From Pandoraea apista (GTDB lineage Bacteria > Pseudomonadota > Gammaproteobacteria > Burkholderiales > Burkholderiaceae), in NCBI RefSeq assembly GCF_001465595.2, contig NZ_CP013481.2, forward strand, positions 5,022,001 to 5,086,000: a stretch of DNA of 64,000 nt, given 5' to 3'. The notes beneath the pieces were generated by a model. That model ran no database searches. It saw only the letters and a program-made list of their open reading frames with translations, and was not told where the DNA came from. Of the stretch, positions 17,625 to 26,648 are shown one piece after another. The stretch's first letter is position 1; every line of letters begins with the position of its first letter. Both the position numbers and the translations under genes were made by a program.

Positions 17625-18635
17625 TTACCACTTCCAGGCAGCCTGCTTTCCCGGGGCCTTGCCTGCGCCCGGCGCCGGCGTCTCGGTGGCGCTCTTGGCC
17701 CCCTTGGAGGCCGTCTTCGACGGTGTCTTCGCCGAGGTCTTCGCTGACGTCTTTGCCGCTGCCGACTTTGCCGGTGTCTTTTGGGTGGCCGGTGTTTTTC
17801 TGGCAGGAGTCTTTCCCGCCGTCTTCGCCGTGCCGGCGGTACGTTTGGCCGCGGCGCCCGCTTTGCCCGGCGCCTTGCCAGAGGGCTTCGCCGCCCCCGA
17901 TCCCGCCGGTTTCCCGGCCTGCGGGGCATGCGCAGCCTTGGCCGCTGCCTCGGACATTTGCGCTGTGGCCGCTTCCGTCATTTGCGCGGCCGACATGCCG
18001 GCCGCCTGCGCGGCGGCGGCGATCTGATCGAACTGCGCGCGCATCGCGTTGAACCATAGCGACGGGTCGAGCGCGCCATAGGCGTTGCCCGCCTGAGCGA
18101 ACGGCGACGACGCGTCGCCGCCCTCCGGCGGGGTTTCCCCGGCATTAGCCGCCGCTTCGGGCTCGGGCTCCGCTTCGGGTTCCGGCTCGGGTTCGGGTGC
18201 GCGTGCCTGCGACTCGACGTCCTGTGCCGGTTCCGTTGACGCGAACGGGGATCGCCAGAAGTTGGCGGCGCCCGCCTGTCCGAATGGCGGCGTGAATGCC
18301 CCACCGCTCTGCGGCGCACTCGTCGCGCCTGCATCGTCGCCGCTCGCAGCGCCAAAGCTGCCGGAGCCGAACGCCCGCAGCGTCGCGTAGGTGGCGCGTT
18401 GCACTTCGAACGCCTGAATGGTCGAGCGCAGCACGTTCAGATTGAGCGTGAGCCATTGCTCCACCGCGCGCATCTCGGCGATGCGGTTCTCGATTTCATC
18501 GGGATCGAGCAACGGCGCGGCACTCTGCATCAACTGCGTGAGCGGCGAGGTGAATGTCGCTGGGGGGCTGAACGCTTCCCACATCTTCTTGAGAATGTCG
18601 AAGCCGTTGGGCATGGCACTCGTCGAATCGCTCAT
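17625..18635 (-). CDS. phaM: PhaM-type polyhydroxyalkanoate granule regulator
   Basis: A 336-residue protein. The N-terminal domain (MPNGFDILKKMWEAF, then EIENRIAEMRAVEQWLTLNL and a leucine-rich helix to ~residue 90) matches the PhaM family, which activates PHB synthase and ties granules to the nucleoid in Cupriavidus. A long linker follows, with a Pro-Glu/Ala-Glu repeat run (~residues 148-165). The last ~90 residues are a histone-H1-like Ala/Lys/Pro/Thr tail that would bind DNA. The tail repeats (KTPA, AKTSAKT) are variable by nature. It implies PHB storage in this organism. Confidence 0.85.
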   Translation of the reverse strand: MSDSTSAMPNGFDILKKMWEAFSPPATFTSPLTQLMQSAAPLLDPDEIENRIAEMRAVEQWLTLNLNVLRSTIQAFEVQRATYATLRAFGSGSFGAASGDDAGATSAPQSGGAFTPPFGQAGAANFWRSPFASTEPAQDVESQARAPEPEPEPEAEPEPEAAANAGETPPEGGDASSPFAQAGNAYGALDPSLWFNAMRAQFDQIAAAAQAAGMSAAQMTEAATAQMSEAAAKAAHAPQAGKPAGSGAAKPSGKAPGKAGAAAKRTAGTAKTAGKTPARKTPATQKTPAKSAAAKTSAKTSAKTPSKTASKGAKSATETPAPGAGKAPGKQAAWKW

Positions 18636-18746
18636 TACAGTCTCCAGTCTCGGTCGGGGACGGATGGCCTGCGGGCCGGTCCCGGCAAGCCCCGCGCAGC
18701 GGGCGTATGGGTATCGATCATACGCCGAGCGTGCGCCAGTGGTGTG

Positions 18747-19568
18747 TCAGAACGGTGCGTCGCCGCCGTAGTCCGGCGCACGGCGCTCGCGCAGCGACGC
18801 GATGCCCTCGCGCACGTCCGGCCCGGCAAAGCCCATGAATTCGAGCGCGAGCGAGGCATCGAACGACGGTCCCGCGCTGCGCAGCCAGTTGTTGAGGGCG
18901 TACTTGGTCCAGCGAATGGCCGTGGTCGACCCTCGCGCGAGCTTGTCCGCCACTTCGAAGGCCTTGGGCAGCAGGTCCGCTTCGTCGACGGTGAGCGACA
19001 CCAGTCCGATGCGCTCGGCCTCCTCGCCCGACACGGGCTCGCACAGCAGCAGGTAGTACTTCGCCTTGGCCATGCCGCACAGCAACGGCCACACGATGGC
19101 CGCATGGTCGCCCGCGGCTACGCCCAGTCGCGTGTGACCGTCGATGATGCGTGCATTCTTCGCGGCAATGGAGATGTCCGCGAGTAACCCCGCGACCAGC
19201 CCGGCCCCCACGGCCGGCCCGTGCATCGCAGAGACGATCGGCTTGCTGCAATTGATCACGTTGTAGACGAGATCGCGCGCTTCGCGCCAGACGCGCGCGC
19301 GCACCGCGAAATCGTCAGCCATGTCTTCCACGAGCGACAGATCGCCACCGCCGGAAAAGCCTTTGCCTTCCCCGCGAATAACGACCGCACGGGTCTCGGT
19401 GTCGCGATCGATATCGCGCCACACGTCGGCCAGTTCGCGATGCATCTGGTGATCGGCCGTGGACAAGCCGCTCTTGTTCGCGCCGGCCCCCATGATGAGT
19501 TCGAGTACACCGTTCGGATGCCGTTTGAACTGTAGCGACTGGTAGTGTTGATACGGGTCTTGCGACAT
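18747..19568 (-). CDS. Enoyl-CoA hydratase/isomerase family protein
   Basis: A 273-residue crotonase-fold protein. The oxyanion-hole segments are [13 protein letters not shown] (~residue 72) and [20 protein letters not shown] (~118). The expected catalytic Glu positions of the classical hydratase are not obvious: [13 protein letters not shown] replaces the usual pattern, so the precise reaction is uncertain. GGAG stands 9 bases before the ATG. A terminator separates it from the binding-protein gene upstream, so it probably has its own promoter. Confidence 0.83.
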   Translation of the reverse strand: MSQDPYQHYQSLQFKRHPNGVLELIMGAGANKSGLSTADHQMHRELADVWRDIDRDTETRAVVIRGEGKGFSGGGDLSLVEDMADDFAVRARVWREARDLVYNVINCSKPIVSAMHGPAVGAGLVAGLLADISIAAKNARIIDGHTRLGVAAGDHAAIVWPLLCGMAKAKYYLLLCEPVSGEEAERIGLVSLTVDEADLLPKAFEVADKLARGSTTAIRWTKYALNNWLRSAGPSFDASLALEFMGFAGPDVREGIASLRERRAPDYGGDAPF

Positions 19569-19581
19569 GACTTACCGCTCC

Positions 19582-19608
19582 AAAAAAATATCCCCGCACA
19601 AGCGGGGA
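19582..19608 (-). terminator. Rho-independent terminator after the binding-protein gene
   Basis: TCCCCGC and GCGGGGA pair around ACAA and are followed on the minus strand by TATTTTTTT. It lies between the substrate-binding protein stop and the enoyl-CoA hydratase start, just before the latter's ribosome site. Confidence 0.9.
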
Positions 19609-19732
19609 TTGGGAAACAGCGGCACCGGCCGAAGCCAGCGCCGCCGACGGTCAACAGGGCGATGTGAGCGACGTCGGGTGCTTCACATCGATCGTTCTTT
19701 TATCGGCGGCGTGCGCCGCCGTCACGCGGCCA

Positions 19733-20884
19733 TTACGGCGCGAGCAACCATTTGCCATTCTCGATCTTCACCATCACGCGCGCGCGCTGATCGAGGCCAA
19801 GGTGATCGGTCGGGCTCATGTTGATCACGCCGTTCGATACGTGGACTTCCTTGCTGGTCTCCAACGCATCGCGCAACGCCTTGCGGAATTCCGGCGTACC
19901 CGGTTTTGCCGTCTTCAACGCAATCGGAATGGCGCGCTGAAGCAGAATACCGGCGTCCCAGGCGTACGAACCGAACGCCGCCACGGTGCCGGCGCCGTAT
20001 TTGGCTTCGTATTTCTTGATGTAGTCGAGCGCAACCGTCTTGGCCGGATGGTCGTTGGGCAGTTGCGACGCCACGAGAACCGGGCTCGCCGGCAGGTACG
20101 TGTTGTTGCAATCCTTGCCGCACACACGCAGGAAGTCGTTGTTACCCACGCCGTGGTTGTGATACACGAGGCCCTTGAAGCCCCGCTCGGCCAACGCCTT
20201 CGGCGGCAGCGCAGCAGGCGTGCCGGCCGCACCCACGACGACGGCGTCCGGATTGGTCGCCATGATCTTCAGGATCTGGCCCGTCACACTCGGGTCGGTA
20301 CGCGCGAAGCGCTCGTTGGCCACCATCTTGATTTTGTGCAGACCCGCGAATTTGGCAACTTCTTCGTAGAAGGCCTCGCCCAACGCATCGCCCTGACCGA
20401 TGAACGCCATCGTCTTCACGCCATGACGGCTGGCATGCTCTGCAATAGCCGAGGCCATCTGCGCATCGGTCTGCGGGGTCTTGAACATCCAATACCGCTT
20501 GGCATCGACCGGCTCGATGATGCGGGCCGACGAGGCAAGCGAGATAGTCGGGGTTGTGCCGCTGGCAATCACGTCAAGCATCGCCAACGTGTTCGGCGTG
20601 ATCGACGAACCAATGATGGCGTCGACATGGTTCTCGGAAATCAGCTTTTTGGTGTTCTGAACAGCCGTCGTGGTGTCAGACGCATCGTCGAGCACGATGT
20701 AGTCAACCTTCTGCCCACCAATCTCCGTCGGCAGCATGGTGACCGTATTGCGCGCGGGAATGCCAAGCGAGGCAGCCGGGCCGGTAAGCGAAATGCTCAC
20801 GCCGATCTTGACCTGAGCAACTGCGCCGCCAGCCAATGCCAGCAACATCGCACCCAGCAGGGCAGTGCGCACGGGGTTTCGCAT
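19733..20884 (-). CDS. Branched-chain amino acid ABC transporter substrate-binding protein (LivK-like)
   Basis: A 383-residue periplasmic binding protein with a clear signal peptide (LLGAMLLALAGGAVAQ). The mature protein starts VKIGVSISLTGPAASLGIP, the typical type I binding fold start, and keeps DDASDTTTAVQNTKKLI and GSSITPNTLAMLDV. The ligand could be a branched-chain amino acid, an aromatic acid or another small acid. AGGAG precedes the ATG. No permease or ATPase genes are adjacent, so it must work with a transporter encoded elsewhere. Two Cys in CGKDCNN may form a disulphide. Confidence 0.88.
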   Translation of the reverse strand: MRNPVRTALLGAMLLALAGGAVAQVKIGVSISLTGPAASLGIPARNTVTMLPTEIGGQKVDYIVLDDASDTTTAVQNTKKLISENHVDAIIGSSITPNTLAMLDVIASGTTPTISLASSARIIEPVDAKRYWMFKTPQTDAQMASAIAEHASRHGVKTMAFIGQGDALGEAFYEEVAKFAGLHKIKMVANERFARTDPSVTGQILKIMATNPDAVVVGAAGTPAALPPKALAERGFKGLVYHNHGVGNNDFLRVCGKDCNNTYLPASPVLVASQLPNDHPAKTVALDYIKKYEAKYGAGTVAAFGSYAWDAGILLQRAIPIALKTAKPGTPEFRKALRDALETSKEVHVSNGVINMSPTDHLGLDQRARVMVKIENGKWLLAP

Positions 20885-21280
20885 GGAAAATCTCCTGGTC
20901 TGGCCTGCGCTGTTTTTTTAACGCAGACACCCCTGGAGGGGTACCTCGCGCCGCGCCGGCGAAAGTTAGCGCCAACTCGCTCTCCCGACAGGAGTGCGAA
21001 CCGACTCAAGGAGACAAAGAATAGCGGAGCCGGAATTCCTCGCCATATCCGGGTTCACCCTATTCGGGTGTTCCTCCGCTTCTAACCGCCTGCTTTTTTG
21101 GGGCTTCGGCGACTTCCTCAACACCGCCCTCCAGACGGACCGGGGCCCCTTTCCGCCTCTCAGACATAAACCCAACTCGCTGCAGAAAGGGGCCCCGGTC
21201 CGTCTCCCTGTTTTTCTGTCTGCCTTCTTTCTGTCTGGCTTTTTTCCTTTGCGCGCTGCGCTTGCGACAGTTCGTCCCCC
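20885..21280. other. Spacer with a large inverted repeat
   Basis: About 400 bases between the binding-protein start and the FAH-family stop, both on the minus strand. No coding pattern is visible. It should hold the promoter of the binding-protein gene and contains the 21-bp inverted repeat at 21133-21205 and short direct repeats around 21210-21240. Confidence 0.6.
21133..21205. repeat. Perfect 21-bp inverted repeat with 31-base loop
   Basis: The arms 21133-21153 (beginning AGACGGACCGGGG) and 21185-21205 (ending CCGGTCCGTCT) are exact reverse complements. A short T-run follows on the plus side (GTTTTTC). It may terminate transcription of the FAH-family gene, or be a REP/MITE-like element. 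Confidence 0.8.
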
Positions 21281-22267
21281 TTACTCCTCCTTCGGGGAAA
21301 CCGCCTGGTCGATCGCGCCAAAGATCGACTTGCCCTGTGCATCGAACATCTCGATCCTTACCCGATCCCCATAACGCATGAACGCCGTCTCCGGGGCACC
21401 CTTCTCCAGAGTCTCCAACATGCGCTTCTCCGCAATGCAGGCACTGCCACGACTACGGTCCTTGTTCGAGATCGTGCCCGAACCCACGATCGTCCCCGCC
21501 CGCACGTTACGCGTCTTGCACACGTGCGCCACAAGCTGGCCGAAGTCGAACACCATGTCCTCGCCACACTCCGGCGCACCGAACTTCTTGTCGTTCCACT
21601 TCACCGTGAGCGGTCGGTGCACCCGGCCTCCATGCCACGCATCGCCCAACTCGTCCGGCGTGACCGCCACCGGCGAAAAACTGCTCGCCGGCTTGCTCTG
21701 GAAAAAGCCGAAACCCTTGGCCAGTTCGGCAGGTATCAGGTTGCGCAAACTCACGTCGTTGACCAACATCAGCAAGCGAACGCCTTCGAGCGCTCGCGCC
21801 GGACTCGCCCCCATCGGCACGTCCGTCGTGACTACCGCAACCTCGGCCTCGAAGTCGATGCCGTAGTCCTCGGAAGCGCAAACGATATCGTCGGTGGGCC
21901 CGATGAAATCGTCGCTTCCCCCCTGATACATCAGCGGATCGGTCCAGAATTCGGGCGGCATTTCCGCGCCGCGCGCCTTTCGCACCAGCTCTACATGGTT
22001 CACGTAGGCCGAGCCGTCTGCCCATTGGTACGCTCGCGGCAACGGCGCCATGCACTCTGCCGGGTCGAACGCGAACGAATTGCGCGCACGATGATGGTTG
22101 AGTTCGGTATATAGCGTCTGGAGCTGGGGCGCGTAGAACGTCCAGTCGTCAAGCACGCGTTGCAGCGTGGGAGCAATGGCGTCGGCAATGCAGGCGATGG
22201 ACAGGTCGCGCGACACAACGATCAACTGACCGTCGCGGGTGCCGTCCTTTCGGGTAGCAAGTTTCAT
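21281..22267 (-). CDS. Fumarylacetoacetate hydrolase (FAH) family protein
   Basis: A 328-residue FAH-fold enzyme. The metal-binding acidic cluster is visible in IDFEAEVAVVTTDVP (E-x-E), with VNDVSLRN, FFQSKPASSFSPVAV and VGSGTISNKD typical of the family. Such enzymes cleave beta-diketo acids at the end of aromatic or tyrosine degradation. The exact substrate cannot be fixed, as no homogentisate genes are adjacent. The divergent IclR regulator 109 bases away very likely controls it, since IclR proteins commonly regulate aromatic catabolism. Start ATG at 22267 without a strong ribosome site. Confidence 0.85.
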   Translation of the reverse strand: MKLATRKDGTRDGQLIVVSRDLSIACIADAIAPTLQRVLDDWTFYAPQLQTLYTELNHHRARNSFAFDPAECMAPLPRAYQWADGSAYVNHVELVRKARGAEMPPEFWTDPLMYQGGSDDFIGPTDDIVCASEDYGIDFEAEVAVVTTDVPMGASPARALEGVRLLMLVNDVSLRNLIPAELAKGFGFFQSKPASSFSPVAVTPDELGDAWHGGRVHRPLTVKWNDKKFGAPECGEDMVFDFGQLVAHVCKTRNVRAGTIVGSGTISNKDRSRGSACIAEKRMLETLEKGAPETAFMRYGDRVRIEMFDAQGKSIFGAIDQAVSPKEE

Positions 22268-22376
22268 GTGATGGAGTCTGCGAGCCGTCTCAGGCCCGAT
22301 AGAATGGCGCGTGAAGCCAAAGATTCTACCCGAGGGTCTCGGCCCGGCAACGCCGCGACGACAAAGACGGAGACAC

Positions 22377-23234
22377 ATGACTGTGCCTGAGCAAGACAAC
22401 AAGATCGAGAACGACGAGAACACGGCCGCCCCCGACGAGGAGAAGACCCGATCGGGCATCCAGTCGATCGAGGTGGGCTTCCGGCTCATCGAGGTGCTGA
22501 CGGAAGCATCGAACGCGATGATGCTGCGCGACCTCGCACACGCGGCCGGCATGAACCCCGCCAAAGCGCACCGGTATCTCGTGAGCTTTCAAAGACTCGG
22601 CCTCATCGTGCAAGATCCGGTGAGCGGACGCTACGATCTCGGCCCGTTCACACTGCGCATGGGCCTCGCGCACCTCGCCCGCATCGACGCCTTCAAGGCC
22701 GCCCGCTTCGCGCTGTCCGAGTTGCGCGACGCCATCGACCAGACCGTGGGCCTCGCCGTCTGGGGCAATCAGGGGCCAACGGTCGTGCATTGGCTGGATT
22801 CGACGTTTCCAATGCGCGTGCCCTTACGGCTGGGCGACGTGATGCCCATGCTGGAATCGGCCGCCGGACGCCTGTTCGCCGCCTATCTGCCCGAACGCCA
22901 GACAGCACCACTCATCAACGCCGCCCTCGCAGCCTTGCAACACGCGTCGCGCCATCACCTGCCCGCCACGCGCGCCCAGTACGACGCCGTGCTCGACGAC
23001 GTGCGTGCGCACCGGGCGGCGCGCGTGGAAGGCACGGTGCTGCCGTCGGTCAATGCGTTCTGCATGCCGGTGTTCGATGCTACGGGCCAACTGGTGATGG
23101 GCCTCATGGCGTTAGGTCCGGAAAGCCGGTTCGACGCCAGTTGGGGCGGCCCGATCGACACCGCCCTGCGCACCCTCGCCCAGCAACTCTCGGCCGATCT
23201 CGGTCACTCGCACGCCCCGGGCGCCAAGCCTTGA
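22377..23234 (+). CDS. IclR-family transcriptional regulator
   Basis: A 285-residue regulator. A charged N-terminal tail (~25 residues) precedes the winged helix (SIEVGFRLIEVLTEA, MMLRDLAHAAGMNPAKAHRYLVSFQRLGLI) and the IclR effector-binding domain (AVWGNQGPTVVHWLDS, LPSVNAFCMPVFDATGQLV). CGGAGAC precedes the ATG at 22377. It is divergent from the FAH-family gene and is probably its regulator, with operators in the 22268-22376 spacer. Confidence 0.88.
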   Translation: MTVPEQDNKIENDENTAAPDEEKTRSGIQSIEVGFRLIEVLTEASNAMMLRDLAHAAGMNPAKAHRYLVSFQRLGLIVQDPVSGRYDLGPFTLRMGLAHLARIDAFKAARFALSELRDAIDQTVGLAVWGNQGPTVVHWLDSTFPMRVPLRLGDVMPMLESAAGRLFAAYLPERQTAPLINAALAALQHASRHHLPATRAQYDAVLDDVRAHRAARVEGTVLPSVNAFCMPVFDATGQLVMGLMALGPESRFDASWGGPIDTALRTLAQQLSADLGHSHAPGAKP

Positions 23235-23375
23235 CTGGCGGGGCTGCCAGGCACGGACATGACACGGCGGGGGAGGCGTTGCGGTGTCATGAACGGCCCT
23301 TCGCACGATCTGTCGAACCGACATTCATCGCAATGTGCGATCCTGATGCCCTGACGTTCCGGCCTATCGATTCCC

Positions 23376-24539
23376 GTGTTTTCGCGCGCCCCTCGCCCAT
23401 CTCGTACTGCTCGCCAAACAGCGCCTAACGTGCCCCCGGCTCTCAACGATTCCACCGACGCTGTTTCGACACCCCCCGGCCCAACGCCACCGGTCTCGCG
23501 CCGTGGCTGGGTCGTATGGGTGAGCGTGCTCGTCACGGTGTTCGTCGCGCATGTGCTGATCGCGTTGTGGGTCGCCAGTCACCGCACTACACTCGACGAG
23601 ACGCCGATCCCCGAAATTCCGATCACGCTGATCCCCCTTAAACCGGTCGCGCCACCCGCGCCCCCGGCTCCGCCCGTGCCCAAACCGGCGGTGAAGCAAA
23701 GTCCGCGCAAACCGGTCGCGCCCTCACGGCCCGACACGCTCGCAGCCCCCGCCACGGCCGACACCCCGGGGCCACAAGCCGCCTCGGAAACCGTTGCCGG
23801 TGACGGAAATACGCCGGGCGCCCCGGCCAGTCAGGCGCAGGCGGCCCCCCCGGCAGGGCCGCCGCTGACAGCCGCCGCCGCCAATGGCGACAAATTCGAC
23901 CCGCCGCCATCTGTCACGCTAACTTACGACGCCCTGATGAACGGCGTGCGCAACCAGACCGGCGAGATGCAGTGGGTAAACGAAAATGGCCATTACCGCT
24001 TGCGTGTGGCCGTGCCGATCATCTTTCTCGGCACCTTCGAATTCATCAGCGAAGGCGGTTTCGACGTGAATGGCATTGCGCCATCCCGTTATGTGGAAAA
24101 ACGCGGGCGTCGGGCCGAATACATCACGGACTTCCATCGGGATGCCCCCCCAACCCTCACGTTCACGCGCTCAGGCCAGTCGTTGCCACTGGCCCCCGGC
24201 GCGCAAGACCGGTTCAGCGTGATGATGCAACTCGCAAGCTACGCGCGAGGGAATCCGGAACGCTATACGCAAGTAGGGGTGACCCACGAGTTCACGGTCG
24301 TCGACACGGACAGCAGCGAGGTCTGGCCGGTGCAGTACGTTGGCGTGGAGACGCTGCGCACCCCTCATGGTTACGTAGAGACTCGCCATTTCACGCGATT
24401 GCCTCGCAAGGCCGGAGACGAACGGCGTGTCGATATCTGGCTCGCGCCGTCGCTCGACTGGCTGCCTGTGCGGGTGAAGCAGACCGAGCCTTCGGGCAAC
24501 GAGTTCGAGTTGATCTTCTCGCAGAAATCCGCCCCATGA
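23376..24539 (+). CDS. DUF3108 protein with TonB-like N-terminus
   Basis: A 387-residue protein with a GTG start. One transmembrane helix (residues ~44-66, WVVWVSVLVTVFVAHVLIAL) is followed by a Pro/Ala/Lys-rich linker of about 100 residues resembling the periplasmic spacer of TonB. Then comes a beta-rich domain (TLTYDALMNGVRNQTGEMQW, FISEGGFDVNGIAPSRYVEKRG, LDWLPVRVKQTEPSGNEFELI) matching DUF3108. DUF3108 proteins are periplasmic and of unknown function. It lies alone between the IclR gene and an alpha/beta hydrolase. Confidence 0.78.
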   Translation: MFSRAPRPSRTARQTAPNVPPALNDSTDAVSTPPGPTPPVSRRGWVVWVSVLVTVFVAHVLIALWVASHRTTLDETPIPEIPITLIPLKPVAPPAPPAPPVPKPAVKQSPRKPVAPSRPDTLAAPATADTPGPQAASETVAGDGNTPGAPASQAQAAPPAGPPLTAAAANGDKFDPPPSVTLTYDALMNGVRNQTGEMQWVNENGHYRLRVAVPIIFLGTFEFISEGGFDVNGIAPSRYVEKRGRRAEYITDFHRDAPPTLTFTRSGQSLPLAPGAQDRFSVMMQLASYARGNPERYTQVGVTHEFTVVDTDSSEVWPVQYVGVETLRTPHGYVETRHFTRLPRKAGDERRVDIWLAPSLDWLPVRVKQTEPSGNEFELIFSQKSAP

Positions 24540-24738
24540 GCCGCCGTCGCGACGAGAAATCGATTCGTTAGATTGTCGAGCGATGTAGCGTTCATGCGGG
24601 ACTTCGGGAAAGTGTTGCCCCACTACTACGATTCGCTCAGCACAAGTCGAAGGTTCCTGACATAATCAGAATCATCCCACTGCATCGACGCCACAACGTT
24701 AGCAGACGCAACGCCCGAGATGGGGGAGGCCGCTCACC

Positions 24739-25533
24739 ATGAAGGTCAGTGCCAACGGTGCATCGATTCATTACGCAGTGGACGGCCACGGTCCGTGGCT
24801 GACACTGGCGCATCCGTTGGGTGCGGATCTCACGGTATGGGACGATCTCGTACCCGATCTGGCTGCGCACTTCCGGGTGCTGCGCTACGACAGTCGCGGT
24901 CATGGCGGCAGCGACGTTCCGCGTGGCCCGTACACCATCGGGCAGTTGGCGGCCGACGCGACCGCCCTGCTCAGTTCGCTGGAAATCCCGAGAACGCACT
25001 TCGTCGGCATTTCGATGGGCGGTGCTGTCGCGCAGCAAGTGGCGCTCGACGCTCCCGAGCGCATCGCCAGCCTTGCGCTGATCGACACCACCGGTGGCTA
25101 CGACCACGCCGATGCGAAGGTATTTCTCGAACGCGCCGCCTATGCGCGCGAGCATGGGATGAAGACACTTGCCAACGGCACGCTGGAACGCTGGCTCGGC
25201 GAACGCTTCCGCAAACGCCACCCGGAAAAGGCCGAGCGCATTCGGGCACTCGTGGCACGCGCGCACCCGGAAGGCTTCGCCGCTTCGTGCGAAGCGTTGG
25301 CTGCGTTCGATCTGCGCCCACGCTTGGCGGAGATCGAAGCGCCCACACTGGTACTCGTCGGGGAAAACGACCCCTCGACCCCGCCAGCCGTGGCTCGCCG
25401 TCTGGCCAGCGGCATTGCGGGCGCCCGGCTGGAAATCGTGCCGGACGCCGCACATCTGTCGATCGTCGAGCAGAAACAGTTCGTAACCAATGCCGTTGCA
25501 ACATTTTTGCAAGGAGCCGCCTCTAACGTCTGA
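24739..25533 (+). CDS. Alpha/beta hydrolase, 3-oxoadipate enol-lactonase-like
   Basis: A 264-residue alpha/beta hydrolase. The nucleophile elbow is GISMGG (Ser ~residue 93), with oxyanion residues after AHPLGAD, the acid in VGENDPSTP and the catalytic His in PDAAHLS. The layout and length match PcaD (3-oxoadipate enol-lactonase), which opens a lactone in the beta-ketoadipate pathway. No other pca gene is nearby, so the substrate is uncertain. GGGGGAGG stands 8 bases before the ATG. Confidence 0.82.
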   Translation: MKVSANGASIHYAVDGHGPWLTLAHPLGADLTVWDDLVPDLAAHFRVLRYDSRGHGGSDVPRGPYTIGQLAADATALLSSLEIPRTHFVGISMGGAVAQQVALDAPERIASLALIDTTGGYDHADAKVFLERAAYAREHGMKTLANGTLERWLGERFRKRHPEKAERIRALVARAHPEGFAASCEALAAFDLRPRLAEIEAPTLVLVGENDPSTPPAVARRLASGIAGARLEIVPDAAHLSIVEQKQFVTNAVATFLQGAASNV

Positions 25534-25708
25534 ACCCTGCAATCTGCGGGACCTGAAAACGGGACCTTTGACAAGGAGGGCAAAAAACCATTGAATTCGT
25601 CAGCCGGTGTGCCGATAAGCGAATCATGGGGCAGTGCCTCTTGAAATCGCGCCGCGTCGCCCCTATGTGGGTTATCAAGGACCATGCAGGAACACCAGGA
25701 GAGTTGCC

Positions 25709-25966
25709 ATGCTCATGATTTACAACAGCCCAAACTACTGTGTCGTTGAGTTTTCCGCCGATAACGGCAATCACGCGCTGTCTGCCGGTGGCTATGAAAT
25801 CGTGGACAAAACCGCTGGCCGCGAGATTTTCCTCGACGGCACGCTTGCCCGGCAATTCCGTGAAGAAGTACAGAAGCTGATCGCTTCCGAGCCCTCCGAG
25901 GACGAAGTCGACGAATTTCTCGGTCAGTTCGATAACTTCATGACGAATCCGGTCGTGCTCCACTGA
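25709..25966 (+). CDS. Small conserved protein, DUF3567-like
   Basis: An 85-residue acidic protein (MLMIYNSPNYCVVEF, GNHALSAGGYEIVDK, C-terminal SEDEVDEFLGQFDNFM). It resembles a small family of unknown function found widely in Burkholderiales. AGGAG stands 7 bases before the ATG at 25709, and a strong terminator follows, so it is a single-gene transcript. Confidence 0.78.
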   Translation: MLMIYNSPNYCVVEFSADNGNHALSAGGYEIVDKTAGREIFLDGTLARQFREEVQKLIASEPSEDEVDEFLGQFDNFMTNPVVLH

Positions 25967-26000
25967 TACAAACACCGTACGCGGTGCCGCCACACGAAAA

Positions 26001-26025
26001 ACCCTCGTCGTCGCGAGGGTTTTTT
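26001..26025 (+). terminator. Rho-independent terminator
   Basis: ACCCTCG and CGAGGGT pair around TCGTCG, with As before and TTTTTT after. It terminates the DUF3567 gene and may also serve the opposing rhodanese gene. Confidence 0.92.
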
Positions 26026-26109
26026 CATGAGGCACGGGCCTGACGCAATGTCAGGCTTTGACTTCCCGCCCGACGCCCGGACCTGACTGTCGTCCGTCGT
26101 GTGCCGTTC

Positions 26110-26502
26110 TCAGCACTGCTCCCACGGCAGCCCATCGAAGCGCCAGCCGTTGACGGCGTTGCGGTGATGGACCGCGTCCAGATCGCCCTCGAAGCCGTGC
26201 AACACCCCGTAGACATTGCGAAAGCCCGCCGCCTCGAGGGCTTCACCGGCGGCCGCACTGCGATTGCCGCTGCGGCAGATCAACAGCACCGGGCGCTCGC
26301 CGCCCGCCCCGGCGAGCTTGCGCACGCTCGGCACGAAGTGGGGATTGATTTCCCAGTCCGGGCCGTCGTTCCAGGCCACATGGATCGCCCCGGCCGGGTG
26401 GCCCACAAACAGGTATTCCATCTCGCTTCGGCAGTCGACGAACAGCGCGTTGGCGTTGGCTTGCAGAAACTGATGTGCGGCGCTCGGGAGCAGGAATTCC
26501 AT
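26110..26502 (-). CDS. Rhodanese-like domain protein
   Basis: A 130-residue single rhodanese domain. The active-site loop is LLICRSGNRSAAAG (Cys ~residue 75), typical of sulfurtransferases, with the earlier LFVDCRSEMEYLFVGHPAGAIHV matching the CH2A region. It would transfer sulfane sulfur, for example from thiosulfate, to an acceptor. It is divergent from metH across a 146-base spacer; both concern sulfur metabolism, so shared control is possible. Confidence 0.88.
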   Translation of the reverse strand: MEFLLPSAAHQFLQANANALFVDCRSEMEYLFVGHPAGAIHVAWNDGPDWEINPHFVPSVRKLAGAGGERPVLLICRSGNRSAAAGEALEAAGFRNVYGVLHGFEGDLDAVHHRNAVNGWRFDGLPWEQC

Positions 26503-26648
26503 ATCTTCGGAAAAGAGGTTGAAAACAAGGCGGCTGAGGCTTCGCTTCTCAGCACCCGGTGCGGCCCGGCGGGCAACGGCGCGCGGGCGACAGGCACGAA
26601 AACCATTACAATTATAGGTTTTCCGGCTACTCCAAGGCGACGTCCGTC

